DNA of 64,000 nt from Nonomuraea roseoviolacea subsp. carminata. GTDB taxonomy: Bacteria; Actinomycetota; Actinomycetes; Streptosporangiales; Streptosporangiaceae. How positions within the stretch are numbered: position 1 is the first letter of the stretch; each line of letters starts with the position of its first letter. Both the position numbers and the translations under genes were made by a program. The stretch spans positions 1,054,001 through 1,118,000 of the forward strand of contig NZ_JAMZEC010000001.1 of the NCBI RefSeq assembly GCF_024172185.1, written 5' to 3'. The notes below the pieces were generated by a model that made no database searches, was not told where the DNA came from, and saw only the letters and a list, made by a program, of their open reading frames with translations. Below are positions 8,255-15,189 of this stretch, in pieces.

Positions 8255-9280
8255 ATGAGATCCAAAGGGATGCTCACGTTGGGCTTCGCCCTGTTGATCG
8301 GCCTTGCATCGGGCCAGGCCGCCGCGTCGGCCAGCACGGTCTACGCGCCGACGGCGACGACCACGCCCACCCCCAGCACCAGCGCGACGGCGACGCCCCC
8401 CGCGGAGGACGAGGGCGAGGGCGGCGACCCGGCGGACGAGGTGAACGTCCCCTTCGCGGCCACCCTGGCGGCGCCGAAGTTCCAGCTTCCCTTCCCGTGC
8501 GGCCAGTCGTGGACCGGCAACTCCAGCAACAGCAGCGCCCACCGGTCGTACGAGATCGACTGGAACCGGGGCAGCACCGCGGACGCCGACCTCGGCGACA
8601 CCGTCGTGGCCGCGGCGGCGGGCACCGTGGTCATCTCGGCCCACCAGGGCTCGACCAACGGCTACGGCAACCTCGTCAAGATCGACCACGGTGGCGGCTA
8701 CACGTCCTTCTACGCGCACCTGAACTCGCGCGTCGTCTCCGCGGGCGCCAAGGTCTCGCAGGGCCAGAAGATCGGCACGGTCGGCAAGACCAGCAAGCCG
8801 GGCAACAACATCAGCCCGCACCTGCACTTCGAGATCCGCAAGGGCAGCAGCTACCCGTCCAACATCCAGAAGGCCGTCTTCAACGGCTCGACCTTCGGCT
8901 ACCCGACCCAGACGCTGACCTCCAAGAACTGCGGCGGCGGCGGTGGCACCCCGGGCAACCCGGAGACCCCGGCGTCCGTGTGCGGCAGCGGCTTCAAGGT
9001 CATCGACCAGCAGGCGCTCGGCACGGCCGGCACCGTGTACCTGACCTACAACAGCGCCAACGGCCAGAACTGCGTCGCCACGCTCAAGAAGACGTCGCTC
9101 GGCACGAAGACCGCCACCAGCGCCTTCCTGGAGGTCCAGGGCAAGACCCGCGCCACCGACAGCGGCAGCTTCACCTACTACGCGGGCCCGGTGAAGGCCA
9201 CCGCGTCCGGCAAGTGCGTCAAGTGGGGCGGCAAGGCCGGAACGGCCACCTACACCAGCCCCTTCGAGCACTGCGACTGA
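8255..9280 (+). CDS. secreted M23 family metallopeptidase with C-terminal SapA-like domain
   Basis: 341 residues. Start ATG 8255 follows GGAAGGAA; the frame is open upstream to 8168. A signal peptide (MRSKGMLTLGFALLIGLASG..AAASA) ends near residue 29. A Thr/Pro linker and a short acidic stretch follow, then a LytM/M23 domain: H96 and D102 (H-x5-D rather than the usual H-x3-D), GNLVKIDHGGGYTSFYAHL, and H189-L-H191-F-E. After GGGGG near residue 230 comes a Cys-containing domain (CGSGFKVIDQQAL..GTVYLTYNS..GQNC..GKCVKWGG) that resembles spore-associated protein A. It probably cleaves peptidoglycan peptide cross-links outside the cell; the tail may target the enzyme to the spore or hyphal wall. 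Confidence 0.85.
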   Translation: MRSKGMLTLGFALLIGLASGQAAASASTVYAPTATTTPTPSTSATATPPAEDEGEGGDPADEVNVPFAATLAAPKFQLPFPCGQSWTGNSSNSSAHRSYEIDWNRGSTADADLGDTVVAAAAGTVVISAHQGSTNGYGNLVKIDHGGGYTSFYAHLNSRVVSAGAKVSQGQKIGTVGKTSKPGNNISPHLHFEIRKGSSYPSNIQKAVFNGSTFGYPTQTLTSKNCGGGGGTPGNPETPASVCGSGFKVIDQQALGTAGTVYLTYNSANGQNCVATLKKTSLGTKTATSAFLEVQGKTRATDSGSFTYYAGPVKATASGKCVKWGGKAGTATYTSPFEHCD

Positions 9281-9287
9281 CCTCCGG

Positions 9288-9316
9288 CGGCCGCCCGCGC
9301 CTGGGGCGGGCGGCCG
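9288..9316 (+). terminator. GC-rich hairpin after M23 gene
   Basis: Perfect 10-bp stem CGGCCGCCCG (9288-9297) with CGGGCGGCCG (9307-9316), 7 bp after the M23 stop. There is no T-tract, as is usual for terminators in high-GC actinomycetes. Confidence 0.6.
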
Positions 9317-9321
9317 ATCCC

Positions 9322-9374
9322 AGGTGACCGCGGCCCGTCGTCTCACCCCACGAGACGGCGGGCCGCGGTCACCT
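9322..9374. terminator. 23-bp hairpin, probable bidirectional terminator between convergent genes
   Basis: The left arm 9322-9344 pairs with 9352-9374 over 23 bp with a single G-U-type mismatch and a 7-base loop (ACCCCAC). It lies between the M23 gene (+) and the membrane protein gene (-); the stop codon of the latter (9369-9371) is inside the right arm. Together with the hairpin at 9288-9316 it forms a double stop. Confidence 0.8.
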
Positions 9375-9833
9375 CTGCTTCGGGAGGCTCACGGGCCGGC
9401 CGCCGGAGCAGGCGATCGTCACCTCGACCTCCTCGCCCTCCTCCGGCTCGAACTCGACCTTGGCGCGGAGCGCGGGACCGGGCTCGACGCCGTCCACGGA
9501 GTAGCCCTGGGCGGGGCTCCAGGAGCGCAGCCGTACCCGGTCGCCCTCGCAGGAGGCGATGACCGTGCCGCCGGCCGTCTGGAGGAGCCGGCCGCCCGCC
9601 GCCGGAGCGGCGGTGCCCGCCGGTGAGGGCGCGGGTGTGCCGGTCGGGGGCGCGGGTGTGGCCGCGGGGCGGGGGCGCGCGGTCGCGGAGGCCAGCGCGG
9701 CGCGTACGTCGTCCCGGTCGAGCACCCGCCCGGAACCGGCCGTCAGCGAGCCGCCCAGCAGGCCGAGCACCGCCACGGCGGCACCGGTCGCGGCGGCCGC
9801 GGTGGCGGCCCACGCCACGACGTACCTCTTCAC
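9369..9833 (-). CDS. single-pass membrane protein with Ala/Pro/Thr-rich linker, function unknown
   Basis: 154 residues from GTG 9833, with GGGGAAG upstream. A transmembrane segment spans roughly residues 5-28. Then come a short charged stretch (RVLDRDDVRAALASA), a Pro/Ala/Thr linker (residues 50-82) and a beta-rich C-terminal domain with two cysteines (IASCEGDRVRLRSWSPAQGYSV ... VTIACSGGRPV). This suggests an extracytoplasmic domain tethered to the membrane. It is divergent from the response regulator gene across 92 bp that hold the 11-bp-periodic repeats, so it may belong to that regulon. I do not recognise a family for it. Confidence 0.7.
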   Translation of the reverse strand: MKRYVVAWAATAAAATGAAVAVLGLLGGSLTAGSGRVLDRDDVRAALASATARPRPAATPAPPTGTPAPSPAGTAAPAAGGRLLQTAGGTVIASCEGDRVRLRSWSPAQGYSVDGVEPGPALRAKVEFEPEEGEEVEVTIACSGGRPVSLPKQR

Positions 9834-9856
9834 CGCCCCAGCTTCCCCCCTCCGTG

Positions 9857-9884
9857 GCTAAGCCGCCGTTAACGCGAGGATAAG
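9857..9884 (+). promoter_or_regulatory. three hexamers at 11-bp spacing, probable OmpR-type response regulator operator
   Basis: GCTAAG (9857-9862), GTTAAC (9868-9873) and GATAAG (9879-9884) are separated by exactly 5 bases each, giving an 11-bp period, i.e. one helical turn. Head-to-tail hexamers at this spacing are the usual binding pattern of OmpR/PhoP/PmrA-type regulators. The site lies in the intergenic region between the divergent 9369-9833 gene and the response regulator gene, and the same arrangement recurs upstream of the PepSY gene at 12168. Confidence 0.65.
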
Positions 9885-9925
9885 AGAGCCGGGCCACCCG
9901 CCGGCACCGTCTACGGTTTCCTCAT

Positions 9926-10603
9926 ATGGCTGACATCCTGCTCATCGAGGACGACGGGGCGATCCGGACCGCGCTCAGCCGCGGGCTGCGCGACCTGGGC
10001 CACGCCGTCTCCTCCTCCCCCACCGCGTTCGAGGGGCTGCGGCTGGCCGTCGAGGACCGGCCCGACCTGGTGGTCCTCGACCTCGGGCTGCCCGACCTCG
10101 ACGGCGTGGAGCTGCTGCGCATGCTGCGCGCGGTGAGCCGGGTGCCGGTGATCGTGGCCACCGCCCGCGACGGCGACTCCGAGATGGTGCCGGTGCTCGA
10201 CGCGGGCGCCGACGACTACGTGGTCAAACCGTTCAGCGCGGCGCAGCTCGACGCGCGCGTCCGGGCCGTGCTGCGGCGCGCCGGCGAGCCCGCGCCCGCC
10301 GCGCTGCGCGTCGGCGGCCTCAGCGTGGACCCGAGGGGGCGCGCGGCCACGCTCGACGGCGCGCCGCTGGACCTGACGCCGCGCGAGTTCGAGGTGCTGC
10401 ACTACCTCGCCGCCCGGCCGGGCGAGGTGGTGACCAAGCGGCAGCTCCTGACGGAGGTGTGGCAGCTCCCGTACGGCGGCGCCGACAAGACCGTGGACGT
10501 CCACCTGTCGTGGCTGCGCAGGAAGCTCGGCGAGACCGCCGCCGAGCCCCGCTACCTGCACACGGTGCGCGGGGTCGGGGTGAAGCTGGTCGATCCGTCG
10601 TGA
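9926..10603 (+). CDS. OmpR family response regulator
   Basis: 225 residues. The receiver domain has acidic pocket residues E8/D9/D10, phospho-acceptor D52 (LVVLDLGLPD) and K101 (DYVVKPF). The C-terminal winged-helix DNA-binding domain is at about residues 125-222 (DLTPREFEVLHYLAARPGEVVTKRQLL ... VDVHLSWLRRKLGE). The stop overlaps the kinase start (GTGA), so the pair is translationally coupled. The period-11 hexamers just upstream suggest autoregulation. Confidence 0.95.
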   Translation: MADILLIEDDGAIRTALSRGLRDLGHAVSSSPTAFEGLRLAVEDRPDLVVLDLGLPDLDGVELLRMLRAVSRVPVIVATARDGDSEMVPVLDAGADDYVVKPFSAAQLDARVRAVLRRAGEPAPAALRVGGLSVDPRGRAATLDGAPLDLTPREFEVLHYLAARPGEVVTKRQLLTEVWQLPYGGADKTVDVHLSWLRRKLGETAAEPRYLHTVRGVGVKLVDPS

Positions 10604-11838
10604 GGCGCTGGCTCGCGCTGCTGGTGGCGGCCACCACGTCGGTGGTGCTCATCGCGCTGCTGGTGCCGATGGCGCTGCTCATCCGCGCCGTGGCCGAGAA
10701 CGGCGCGATGAGCCGGGCCACGGGCGCGGCGGCGTCGGTCGGCGTCGCGGCCGGCACCGGCGACCTGCCGCTGGCGGTGGAGCGCGTGGAGCTCCCGGTC
10801 ACGGTCTTCCTGCCGGACGGACGCACCCTGGGCGCCCCCGCCCCGCGCTCCGACGCGGTACGCCTCGCGGCGACCGGCCGCAGCGTGACGGCCGAGGCGC
10901 CGGGCGGCAGGGAGGTGCTGGCCGCGGCCCAGTCGCCGCAGGGCACGGTCGTGACCCGGGTGTTCGTGAGCGAGGACGAGCTGACCCGCGGGGTGCGCGA
11001 GGCGTGGGGCGCGCTGGCGGGCCTCGGCCTGGCGCTGGTGGTGCTCGGCATCCTGCTGGCCGATCGGCTCGCGCTCGCGGTGACGCGGCCGGTGGACGGG
11101 CTGGCCCGGGTCTCGCACCGGCTGGCGGGCGGCGACCTGGAGGCGCGGGCCGAGCCCGGCGGGCCGCCGGAGGTGCGGTCGGTGGCGCTCGCGCTCAACC
11201 ACCTGGCCGGGCGGATCGGCGACCTGCTCACGGCCGAGCGCGAGTCGGTGGCGGACCTGTCGCACCGGCTGCGCACGCCGTTGACCGCTCTGCGGCTGGA
11301 CGCCGAGTCGCTGCGCGACCCCGAGGAGGCGGCCCGGCTGGGGGCGCGCGTGGACGCGCTGGAGCGGGCGGTGAGCGCGGTCATCACCGGCGCGCGCCGC
11401 CGCTCGGCCGGGCGGGAGACGTGCGACGCGGCGGCGGTGGTGCGGGAGCGGGTGCGGTTCTGGTCGGTGCTGGCCGAGGACCAGGGGCGCGAGGTCGAGG
11501 TGTCCGTGCCCGGGACGGCCCTGCCGGTGGCGGTGGGCGCGCAGGACCTCGCGGCGTGCGTGGACGCGCTGCTGGGCAACGTCTTCGCGCACACGCCCGA
11601 GGGCTCGGCCCTCGTCGTGCGGCTCGGGCCGCGCCCGGAAGGGGTGGCGCTGGTCGTGGCCGACCAGGGGCCGGGGTTCGATCCGGCGCTGCTCAGGCGG
11701 GGCGACAGCGGCGGCGGCTCGACCGGGCTCGGGCTCGACATCGCCCGCCGTACGGCGGAGTCGTCGGGCGGCTCCCTCGGGGTCTCGCGCGGCCCGGACG
11801 GCGGCGCGGTGGTCGAGGTGGTCCTGGGCGGCGGTTGA
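10600..11838 (+). CDS. sensor histidine kinase (HAMP, HisKA, HATPase)
   Basis: 412 residues from GTG 10600, overlapping the response regulator stop by 3 bases. TM1 spans about residues 5-30 and TM2 about 130-153, with a short extracytoplasmic sensor of about 95 residues between. A HAMP region follows. The phospho-accepting H222 is in DLSHRLRTPLTALRL. The ATPase domain has the N box (GNVFAHTPEG), the G1 box DQGPGF and the G2 box GGSTGLGLDIARR. It is the partner of the preceding regulator. The stimulus is unknown; the neighbouring PepSY and membrane proteins point to an envelope signal. Confidence 0.93.
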   Translation: MRRWLALLVAATTSVVLIALLVPMALLIRAVAENGAMSRATGAAASVGVAAGTGDLPLAVERVELPVTVFLPDGRTLGAPAPRSDAVRLAATGRSVTAEAPGGREVLAAAQSPQGTVVTRVFVSEDELTRGVREAWGALAGLGLALVVLGILLADRLALAVTRPVDGLARVSHRLAGGDLEARAEPGGPPEVRSVALALNHLAGRIGDLLTAERESVADLSHRLRTPLTALRLDAESLRDPEEAARLGARVDALERAVSAVITGARRRSAGRETCDAAAVVRERVRFWSVLAEDQGREVEVSVPGTALPVAVGAQDLAACVDALLGNVFAHTPEGSALVVRLGPRPEGVALVVADQGPGFDPALLRRGDSGGGSTGLGLDIARRTAESSGGSLGVSRGPDGGAVVEVVLGGG

Positions 11839-11891
11839 GGCCGGCGGTGTCCTGCTGGCCGCGCAGGGTGCTCGCGCGGTAGACCGGGGAG

Positions 11892-12137
11892 ATGACGCCG
11901 TACCTGGTCGGACCGGACGGGCTCCGGGTGGAGCCCGTCGAGCTGCGCGTGGACACGGTCCTCTGGCTGTTCGCGCGCATGATCGAGCCCGCGGCCCGGC
12001 CGGGCGAGGTCTGGTACCGGGTCACCCGGCACGGCCACGCCCTCGGCGCGGGCTACTACCAGCTCGACCAGCTCCAGGAGATCGTGGACCTGGCCGACCT
12101 GCGCGCCCCGGCGGACGCCGGGGAGGAGACGGCCTGA
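11892..12137 (+). CDS. small hypothetical protein (81 aa)
   Basis: Soluble, mildly acidic protein of 81 residues (MTPYLVGPDGLRVEPVEL..) with a central WYRVTRHGHALGAGYY segment. It begins 53 bp after the kinase stop on the same strand and precedes the PepSY gene. No family recognised. The start ATG 11892 has GGGGAG close upstream, which supports translation. Confidence 0.6.
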   Translation: MTPYLVGPDGLRVEPVELRVDTVLWLFARMIEPAARPGEVWYRVTRHGHALGAGYYQLDQLQEIVDLADLRAPADAGEETA

Positions 12138-12167
12138 GAGCTCCTCCGGGGTCCAACCGCGTACGGC

Positions 12168-12206
12168 GCTAAAAACTCCCTAACCACGGCTTAGCGCCGG
12201 CTTACC
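12168..12206 (+). promoter_or_regulatory. four hexamers at 11-bp spacing upstream of the PepSY gene
   Basis: GCTAAA (12168), CCTAAC (12179), CTTAGC (12190) and CTTACC (12201) share the core N-Y-T-A and repeat exactly every 11 bp. A further CTTACC at 12217 breaks the register. The array lies 24-62 bp before the ATG and matches in pattern the one at 9857-9884 next to the response regulator gene. It is the likely binding region for that regulator. Confidence 0.65.
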
Positions 12207-12229
12207 GCTCGCCACGCTTACCTGGGAAC

Positions 12230-12631
12230 ATGCAGCTCACGAAGAGATTCATGATCGTCGGTACCGGTGTCGTCCTGTCCGTCGCGGGCGGGAGCTACGC
12301 GCTGGCGGCGGCCGCCACCTCCGAGGACGGGGCCCGCGACCGGGCCGTCTCCGTCGCGGCCCCCGCCGCGGCGCCCAAGGTGCTCGCCGAGCAAGCGCTC
12401 AAGATCGCGGAGAAGGAGGTGCCGGGCGGCTGGGTCGCGCACCTGTCGCTCGACCGGGAGAACGACGGCAAGGACGTCTGGGACGTCGACGTCGTCAAGG
12501 GCGACACGCGCAGCGACCTGGACATCGACGCCACCACAGGCAAGGTCCTGTCCAACAAGGTCGACGACGACCACCAGGACGACAACGACGGCCGGGACGA
12601 CCGGGACGACGACCACGACGACGGCAACTGA
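12230..12631 (+). CDS. secreted PepSY-domain protein with Asp-rich tail
   Basis: 133 residues. The N-terminal signal peptide or anchor (MQLTKRFMIVGTGVVLSVAGG..ALA) ends near residue 27. A single PepSY domain (about 50-103) carries VLAEQALKIAEKEVPGGWVAHLSLDREN and VWDVDVVKGDTRSDLDIDATTGKVL. The last 25 residues are almost all Asp, His, Asn, Arg and Gly, suggesting cation binding. PepSY proteins often modulate proteases or sensor kinases outside the membrane. Its location behind the two-component pair, with matching repeat operators, makes it a probable target and feedback partner. Confidence 0.85.
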   Translation: MQLTKRFMIVGTGVVLSVAGGSYALAAAATSEDGARDRAVSVAAPAAAPKVLAEQALKIAEKEVPGGWVAHLSLDRENDGKDVWDVDVVKGDTRSDLDIDATTGKVLSNKVDDDHQDDNDGRDDRDDDHDDGN

Positions 12632-12643
12632 CGGGTCGCCCCC

Positions 12644-12674
12644 GCTCCGGCGCCGCGCCTGCGCGCGCCGGAGC
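12644..12674. terminator. hairpin between convergent PepSY and HNH genes
   Basis: Perfect 10-bp stem GCTCCGGCGC (12644-12653) with GCGCCGGAGC (12665-12674) and an 11-base loop, between the convergent genes ending at 12631 (+) and 12711 (-). It could serve both. Confidence 0.7.
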
Positions 12675-12710
12675 CCCGGCCACGTGACAGGTCCCGGGTG
12701 GGAGCGCGGC

Positions 12711-13394
12711 TCAGCAGGAGGACAGGATGCCCTGCATGGCGTCCTTCTCCCCGCTCGTGACCCACACGCCGTACTTCGCCTTCACCTCGATCTGCCGGGC
12801 GATGTAGGCGCACCGGTACGCCTTGCGCGGCGGCAGCCAGGTGGCGGCGTCGGAGTCGCTCTTCTGGCCGTTCAGCGGGCCGTCGACCGCGAGCAGGTTG
12901 AGCGGGTCGTTCGCGAACTCCTTGCGCTTGGTGGCCGTCCACTGCTGGGCGCCCTTCTGCCAGGCGTCGGAGAGCGGCACCAGGTGGTCGATCTGCACGT
13001 CCGTGCTGGTGTCCTGGCCGCGCTTGAACTGGATCGTCTTCCCGCTGTAGGGGTCGTCCAGGACGCCGCTGAGCACGATGCAGTCGTGCGTGCCGGCCTT
13101 GAACTTCTCGTCGCGCAGGTCGCGCTTGAGGATGTCGTTGCGCGTGTCGCAACCGTTGCGGTCGACGTCCGCCCACGCGGGCCCGAACTTGTCCCGCTCG
13201 AAGCCGGTCCGCGGGGCCCGGCCCTTGACCTCCAGAGTCCCCAGCTTCTTCCGCGCCTCCCCGACGTCGATCTTGCCGGACTTGGAGGAGGAGGACGAGG
13301 TGCCGGTGTCCGCCCCCGTCCGGGCCTCCAGGCCCCCGCACCCGGCGAGCGCCACCACCGCCGCTAATCCAGCCAGCCCTGCCCGAACCCGCAC
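12711..13394 (-). CDS. lipoprotein with HNH/DUF1524-type nuclease domain
   Basis: 227 residues. GTG 13394 was chosen over the in-frame GTG at 13400 because GGGGGAG lies 5 bases before it. Lipoprotein signal: hydrophobic segment, then L-A-G-C19. A Ser-rich linker (res 30-40) leads to the nuclease-like domain: GFERDKFGPAWADVDRNGCDTRNDIL, QIDH137LVPLSDAWQKGA, and AN-D-PLNLLAV (165-170). This is the arrangement of the secreted actinobacterial HNH/DUF1524 family (GmrSD C-terminal-like), in which His137 would be the general base. Cys82, Cys105, Cys195 and Cys227 may form disulfides. It probably degrades or scavenges extracellular DNA; activity is not proven. It stands alone, upstream of the pseudogene. 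Confidence 0.85.
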   Translation of the reverse strand: MRVRAGLAGLAAVVALAGCGGLEARTGADTGTSSSSSKSGKIDVGEARKKLGTLEVKGRAPRTGFERDKFGPAWADVDRNGCDTRNDILKRDLRDEKFKAGTHDCIVLSGVLDDPYSGKTIQFKRGQDTSTDVQIDHLVPLSDAWQKGAQQWTATKRKEFANDPLNLLAVDGPLNGQKSDSDAATWLPPRKAYRCAYIARQIEVKAKYGVWVTSGEKDAMQGILSSC

Positions 13395-13530
13395 GTCCAC
13401 TCCCCCAGACTTCAGAATTGAGTAAAGCCTAGGTAGAGAAATTACCCCTATTCGACCAAGTATCCCGCCATGCCGCTGAACAGCCATTTCACGAGATACG
13501 CGGCGTACGCGGCGGTGACGCGCCGCGACC

Positions 13531-14562
13531 CGGGTAAAGCGTCGCGATCGAGCGCCGACACGACGGGAAGGGGGCGGCTCGCGCAGGCCGGGGAGCGTCC
13601 ATACCCTGGGGAAGGTGGAGGGCGTCGTACACGTCGGCGAGGTTCCCCAGGTCACGCTTCTCGGCGGGCCGGACCTCATCGACGCGATCGAACTCACACT
13701 CGTGCGGGCCGACCGGGGAGTCTCCCGCCACGAGCAGCTCGGCCACGGCCTCGGACACGCCTGCCGATCCCGTCCCCCACACCGCCCACCGGCCACGCTC
13801 CTGGTGTCACGCGACGGGTTAGTCCTGACGTCGTCGCCGGATGAGCGACCGCGCCGCCGTCCCTCGCCCGAGCCGTCCTGGTACGGCAGGCGGGCTCGAC
13901 CTCGCGTACCGGTGGGCCAGGGTGACCAGCCGCCCGATCCTCGGGCCCGGCGGGAACCACGTTCCGCGCTCAGCCGCGCGACATGCCCGCACCTGACGAC
14001 CCGCCAGCGCCACCGCGACCTCGTCGCCGGACGCGCAGAGCCCGCCCAGCGCCCGCCGTCGCGCGCTCCGGAGCGGCCCGGCCACGGCCAGAGCCCGTCC
14101 GAGACCGACCGGCGGCCACAATCTCGCGCGCTGCCCGGCGGCGACCAGATCGGCCTGGGCACCCCGCGCCCCGACCCGGCCACGTATGTACGGGGGGACG
14201 ATCTCTACCCGGCCGAGCCGGTCGGAGCAGGGGCGTCCCCCGATGTTCAGCCGGTCGATGCTCAGCCCGCGTCAGCCGTCCGCGCAGGCGCTCTCGGTCA
14301 CCTCGGACGGCACGGCCGGGAAGACCAGGCCGCAGGTGGGCGGGCCGGGGCCGCGGTCGTGCAGGCCGGAGACGCAGGCGTACGAGCCGCAGCCACCGGC
14401 GTGCGGGCCGGAGACGCAGGCTACGTGCGGCTAGCCCGGGTCGACCACGGTGAGGTCGGCCCAGCCGGGTCCGGCGAGTTCACCGATCCAGCGTTCGGCG
14501 AGTTCGCCGACCAGGGCGTGACCGGCGACGCCCGCACCTGTGACGCCGAGACGTGGCCGGTC
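13531..14562 (-). pseudogene. decayed FAD-dependent dimethylglycine/sarcosine dehydrogenase-like gene
   Basis: One minus-strand frame, broken by in-frame stops at 14431, 14272, 13819 and 13807, carries in the right order blocks that match this family from memory. They are: a dinucleotide-binding start (RLGVTGAGVAGHALVGELAE; 14434-14562); CGLVFPAVPSEVTESA then LNIGGRPCSDRLGRVEI (about 14200-14340); LGGLCASGDEVA..RACRAAERGTWF (13954-14049); IGRLVTLAHRYAR..RRRQD (about 13822-13940); and AVWGTGSAGVSEAVAELLV with HECEFDRVDEV and VYDALHLPQ (13600-13795). About 344 codons remain; the FAD half alone would normally need about 450, and the folate-binding half is gone. Two internal deletions are implied, after ERGTWF and after RRRQD. 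Nonsense codons without frameshifts across several hundred bases point to point-mutation decay. It is not translated as one protein. Confidence 0.85.
14359..14424. repeat. imperfect 25-bp direct duplication inside the pseudogene
   Basis: Copies start at 14359 and 14401 (period 42 bp): GTGC(A/G)GGCCGGAGACGCAGG followed by (CG)TAC. On the pseudogene frame this duplicates the residues ACVSG(P/L)H. It looks like a small slippage duplication gained during decay. Confidence 0.6.
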
Positions 14563-14595
14563 TACCCCGCGCCCTCCGGGTTCTTATTACGCAGC

Positions 14596-14626
14596 CGGCC
14601 CCTGATCACGTGACGACCAGGGGCCG
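14596..14626 (-). terminator. hairpin downstream of the cupin gene
   Basis: Perfect 9-bp stem CGGCCCCTG (14596-14604) with CAGGGGCCG (14618-14626), about 30 bp beyond the stop of the minus-strand cupin gene. Likely its terminator. Confidence 0.6.
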
Positions 14627-14654
14627 CCGGCCGGGGCCGGCCGCCGCGAGGGCG

Positions 14655-15017
14655 TCAGGAACGCCCGTAGGAGTCCTCGAGCCGCTCGATGTCGTCCTCG
14701 TCGAAGTGGCCGAACGCGATCTCCAGGATGCGCGTGGCCGGGCCGGAGGAGCTCAGCCGGTGGGTCTGCCCGCGCCGGATCAGGATGCGCTCGCCCACCT
14801 CGGGCTCGACGCGCTGCCCGTCGACCTCGAACACGCACCCCGGGTCGAGCGCCACCCACAGCTCGTCGCGGTGCTCGTGCCGCTGGAGGCTGAGCCGCTC
14901 TCCGGGCAGGACCTCGATGATCTTCACGGTGGACGGCTCGTTGAGCGTGAACCGCTCGAAGCCGCCCCAGGGCCGCTCGTCCCGGATGACCGCGGCCAGC
15001 CTGTCGATGTCCTGCAT
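14655..15017 (-). CDS. single-domain cupin, mannose-6-phosphate isomerase type II-like
   Basis: 120 residues from ATG 15017, with GGAGGGG upstream. The sequence PWGGFERFTLNEPSTVKIIEVLPGERLSLQRHEHRDELWVALD is the cupin of type II phosphomannose isomerases (the C-terminal domain of ManC-like enzymes), with metal ligands in H-x-H-x(n)-E. The nucleotidyltransferase half is absent, so this is a stand-alone cupin isomerase-like protein. It may interconvert or bind a sugar phosphate. The frame is open upstream to 15158, but this start gives the usual N-terminus. Confidence 0.8.
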   Translation of the reverse strand: MQDIDRLAAVIRDERPWGGFERFTLNEPSTVKIIEVLPGERLSLQRHEHRDELWVALDPGCVFEVDGQRVEPEVGERILIRRGQTHRLSSSGPATRILEIAFGHFDEDDIERLEDSYGRS

Positions 15018-15189
15018 CGTCCCCTCCACGTGTGCCGCGCGGGCAGGCGCGCCCGCGCGAGGTGTACGGCGCCGGAGCGGGCCCGGGGCGCGTCCGGGTC
15101 CTCTCCGATCCGCAGCGCAAGTTATCAGGTGATCCGCCACCGTCATCCGGCGGATCACGCTCCGCCGGGTGCGACGTCCGCGGCCTCGG

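Noticed and set aside
9288..9374. CRISPR array or integration site at the hairpin pair
   Set aside because: The two inverted repeats have different sequences, no spacers and no nearby tRNA or integrase; they behave as terminators of convergent genes.
11670..11700. tRNA-like GGTTCGATCC box
   Set aside because: It lies inside the sensor kinase ATPase domain (G1 box codons) with no acceptor or anticodon stems around it.
12295..13341. 348-codon minus-strand frame across the PepSY gene
   Set aside because: Overlaps the well-supported PepSY protein and the HNH gene in other frames, and crosses the hairpin at 12644-12674.
13615..14613. Long plus-strand open frame (332 codons) covering the pseudogene region
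   Set aside because: It is the GC-driven shadow of the decayed minus-strand gene. It lacks a ribosome site and any family resemblance, while the minus-strand frame shows ordered homology blocks.
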